A DNA stretch of 64,000 bases. Origin: Ascidiaceihabitans sp023955215. Its GTDB lineage: Bacteria; Pseudomonadota; Alphaproteobacteria; Rhodobacterales; Rhodobacteraceae. Below, piece after piece: positions 62,259 through 64,000 of the stretch. Under the pieces are notes generated by a model. That model was not told where the DNA came from and did not search any database. It saw only the letters and a program-made list of their open reading frames with translations. Both the position numbers and the translations under genes were made by a program. The stretch lies in contig CALSPX010000013.1 of the NCBI GenBank assembly GCA_943788345.1, positions 186,001-250,000 on the forward strand. Reading direction: 5' to 3'. Within the stretch, counting starts at the first letter, position 1. Every line of letters begins with the position of its first letter.

Positions 62259-63071
62259 ATGCCTCCTCTTAGTGGGCTAAACACTGGTGATCTGTGGGTT
62301 TTTGAGGTGGTAGCATTGCTTGAGTTAGACCTAAGCTTTTTCATGATTGCGGCACCTGCGGTTGTTTTTGCGGGCATATCCAAAGGCGGATTTGGGTCTG
62401 GCGCCGCCTTTGCGGCTGCATCGATTCTTGCCCTGACTTTGCCACCGGGTTTGGCCCTTGGGGTTATGCTGCCATTGTTGATGTTAATGGATGTCGCCAG
62501 CCTTCGCCCTTACTGGGGCAAATGGCGCTGGCATGAGTCGCGATTGCTGATTTTGGGAGGAATACCTGGTGTTGCGCTGGGTGCTGGTCTGTTCAGCATT
62601 GTGAATGATGATGTGTTTCGGGTGTTGATCGGTGTTATTTCCGTGGCCTTTGTCATCTGGACGCAACTTACCGCAAGGGGGTGGGTCAATATCTCGGCGG
62701 GGGATGCCCCAGATTGGCAAGGAGGATTGGCTGGGTTTGCGGCTGGGTTTACCAGTTTCGTCAGTCACGCCGGTGGACCACCCGCAGCCGTTTACCTGCT
62801 GTCGCGCGGGGTCAATAAGACTGAATATCAGGCTTGTACGGTTGTTGCCTTTTGGGCGATCAATATCGCCAAGTTTATTCCCTATGCATTTCTAGGGATG
62901 TTCACGCTTGAGACAGGCCTGGCCAATCTTGCTTTGGCACCATTTGCGTTGCTTGGGACATGGATTGGGGTGCGCGCGCATCATTTTGTCCCAGAGCGTA
63001 TCTTCTTTGCTTTTACCTACGTGATCTTAATGATCACTGGGATCAAATTGATCTTTGATGGTCTGACCTAG
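62259..63071 (+). CDS. TauE/SafE family permease (sulfite/organosulfonate exporter type)
   Basis: Membrane protein of 270 aa with about eight helices. The family repeat appears as VVFAGISKGGFGSGAAFAAAS (about 33-53) and AGFAAGFTSFVSHAGGPPAA (about 164-183). Such proteins export sulfite or related anions. ATG 62259 follows AGGGG at 62248-62252. A TTG at 62316 with GAGGTGG ahead would give a 251-aa protein starting MLELDL, which matches the usual family N-terminus better, so the true start is uncertain. Its last bases overlap the convergent gene at 63068 by four. No sulfur gene is nearby. Confidence 0.85.
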   Translation: MPPLSGLNTGDLWVFEVVALLELDLSFFMIAAPAVVFAGISKGGFGSGAAFAAASILALTLPPGLALGVMLPLLMLMDVASLRPYWGKWRWHESRLLILGGIPGVALGAGLFSIVNDDVFRVLIGVISVAFVIWTQLTARGWVNISAGDAPDWQGGLAGFAAGFTSFVSHAGGPPAAVYLLSRGVNKTEYQACTVVAFWAINIAKFIPYAFLGMFTLETGLANLALAPFALLGTWIGVRAHHFVPERIFFAFTYVILMITGIKLIFDGLT

Positions 63072-63400
63072 GCTTCGCTGTCTGAATTGGGCAGAGCCTC
63101 GACCAATGTTTCATAAGATTGTCCCGATGCGATTAAACAGGTCAATCCGTCTGCGCGGGTCATTGTGATGGTCCAAGTCCCTGTGCTGGGGGACGCGTAA
63201 ACTTCGATTAGGGAATTGTTGGCACCTAGACCAATTGATTGGCGTGTTTCACCATAGTTTGATGTCAGGCGTTCGACCACTTGGGGCCGTGGTCCGCAGT
63301 TGCGCACCTGTTGGGCGGCTGCATTTGCTGTTGTTGCGATTAAAAGGCCCGTCGCCATCATGAGGGCTGACATGTGCAACATTTTCATTTCGCGGTTCAT
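63068..63400 (-). CDS. Small exported protein, function unknown
   Basis: Protein of 110 aa with a signal peptide (cleaved after ANA or AAA, about residue 27). The mature part has two cysteines, C35 and C88, that could form a disulfide, and reads CGPRPQVVERLTSNYGETR and GTWTITMTRADGLTCLIASG. I have seen similar small periplasmic proteins in Rhodobacterales, without a known role. GAAGGT stands before the ATG. Convergent with the TauE-like gene with a four-base overlap of the stops. Confidence 0.72.
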   Translation of the reverse strand: MNREMKMLHMSALMMATGLLIATTANAAAQQVRNCGPRPQVVERLTSNYGETRQSIGLGANNSLIEVYASPSTGTWTITMTRADGLTCLIASGQSYETLVEALPNSDSEA

Positions 63401-63635
63401 TTAATTTACCTTCTCGCAGAGGTGCTGGCTACGTGAGTTGGGCAGCCAATAAGATTTGAGTGGATAATTTTTGTTGCGTTGAAATTGCACGTAAAACGCT
63501 GAATCATTGGTTAACTAGACGTTCGATAGGTCAAATTGTGGTTCGGTTTTTGGACTAGATGAGAATTCACCTTGAATGTTTCGTGCGAAAATGGCCTTAT
63601 GTGTGCAACTTTATGACTCAATGAGGGATTTCAAA
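63401..63635. other. Divergent intergenic region without recognised genes
   Basis: About 235 bases between the small exported protein and the CoA ester lyase, both reading outward. It must contain the promoters of both, but no motif stood out beyond AT-rich segments around 63470-63550. Confidence 0.5.
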
Positions 63636-64000
63636 ATGTCCGCCTCACGCCCATTGCGATCCGTATTATATATCCCAGCATCCAAGCCGCGCGCGCTTGA
63701 TAAGGCGCGTGGATTGGCGGTGGATGCGATCATCTTTGATCTGGAAGACGCGGTATCTGTTGATGAAAAGATCGCATCGAGGTCCACATTGGCCGAGGCG
63801 TTGAATGCAGGTGGTTACGGCGCACGGATGAAGATTGTCCGCATCAATGCATTTGACACGCCTTGGGGGTTTGATGATGCAAAGGCCACCGTTTCGATGG
63901 GCGCGGATGCGATTTTGTTGCCAAAGGTAAGCGCCTTGGCGGACTTGGATGCATTGGCGCAAATAACGGGTGACATTCCACTTTGGGCTATGATGGAAAC
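63636..64000 (+). CDS. CoA ester lyase, HpcH/HpaI family (malyl-CoA lyase/thioesterase-like), truncated by window end
   Basis: Partial gene, 121 codons seen, open at the right edge. AGGGA precedes the ATG. The start reads RPLRSVLYIPASKPRALDKA, then VDAIIFDLEDAVSVDEK (about 30-46) with the acidic metal-binding residues, KIVRINAFDTPWGFDD and AILLPKV. This matches the citrate lyase beta/malyl-CoA lyase superfamily, closest in memory to the (3S)-malyl-CoA thioesterase (Mcl2) of Rhodobacter. Near mdh and the succinate ligase genes it fits C4 acyl-CoA metabolism such as the ethylmalonyl-CoA pathway. The choice between lyase and thioesterase needs the missing C-terminal part. Confidence 0.85.
   Translation, partial: MSASRPLRSVLYIPASKPRALDKARGLAVDAIIFDLEDAVSVDEKIASRSTLAEALNAGGYGARMKIVRINAFDTPWGFDDAKATVSMGADAILLPKVSALADLDALAQITGDIPLWAMME

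Noticed and set aside
1..64000. CRISPR arrays, complete insertion sequences, prophage or toxin-antitoxin systems
   Set aside because: No regularly spaced repeats, transposase frames with terminal repeats, phage structural genes or typical toxin-antitoxin pairs were seen; apart from the tRNA-Gln remnant the window is chromosomal core.

Overview
The window reads as chromosomal DNA of a marine alphaproteobacterium of the order Rhodobacterales, most likely the Roseobacter group. This rests on protein family content and gene order, not on a marker rRNA. Supporting signs are a TRAP dicarboxylate-type transporter, a DMGDH/GcvT fusion, a class II (B12) ribonucleotide reductase, separate hisS-hisZ-hisG, argH-lipoprotein-DUF2834-lysA-TIGR02302 synteny, and a sucCDAB-lpd cluster next to mdh and a malyl-CoA lyase/thioesterase-like gene. 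Coding density is high and most genes are housekeeping. The only mobile trace is a decayed integrase fragment beside a tRNA-Gln.

Layout. (1) 228-7660 (+): amidase, TRAP permease DctM, binding protein DctP, small permease DctQ, malonyl-CoA synthetase MatB and a FAD-linked 2-hydroxyacid oxidase; together they look like uptake and activation of malonate or a malonate amide. (2) 7661-8345: a gene-poor gap with an integrase remnant, then tRNA-Gln(TTG). (3) 8441-17069: quinone oxidoreductase, SH3 protein, 2-hydroxyacid dehydrogenase plus a second FAD-linked oxidase, a dimethylglycine dehydrogenase-like fusion, DUF938 and a DAO-family oxidase. (4) 17169-17957: a bacterial voltage-gated sodium channel. 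(5) 18118-27721 (-): an eight-gene purine unit, xdhA-xdhB-xdhC followed by a complete BMP-type ABC importer, with a small histidine-rich three-helix membrane protein of unknown function translationally locked between the two permeases. (6) 27878-36230: dnaE, a repeat-bearing lipoprotein, slyX, hisS-hisZ-hisG. (7) 36300-41403: nrdJ, DUF1489, a frameshifted lpxR-like gene and a Hint-domain protein. (8) 41421-51623: tlpA/argH divergent pair, a small lipoprotein, DUF2834, lysA, TIGR02302, a zinc-ribbon protein, ftsE-ftsX-plsC and a PPOX flavoprotein. (9) 51693-62155 (-): lpdA, MAPEG, a CxxC protein of unknown function, sucB, sucA, sucD, sucC and mdh. (10) 62259-64000: TauE-like permease, a small exported protein and a truncated CoA ester lyase.

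Regulatory and structural DNA seen directly includes a 15-bp-armed inverted repeat built from TGTGATCACA ahead of sucC, a perfect 10-bp hairpin between dctP and dctQ, an 11-bp periodic repeat ahead of lpdA, 24-bp tandem repeats opening the unknown gene in the suc cluster, two copies of a dispersed GC-rich intergenic repeat, and several terminators at operon ends. The best candidates for something not yet described are the small membrane protein inside the xdh/BMP transporter operon and the CxxC protein inserted in the suc-lpd cluster.
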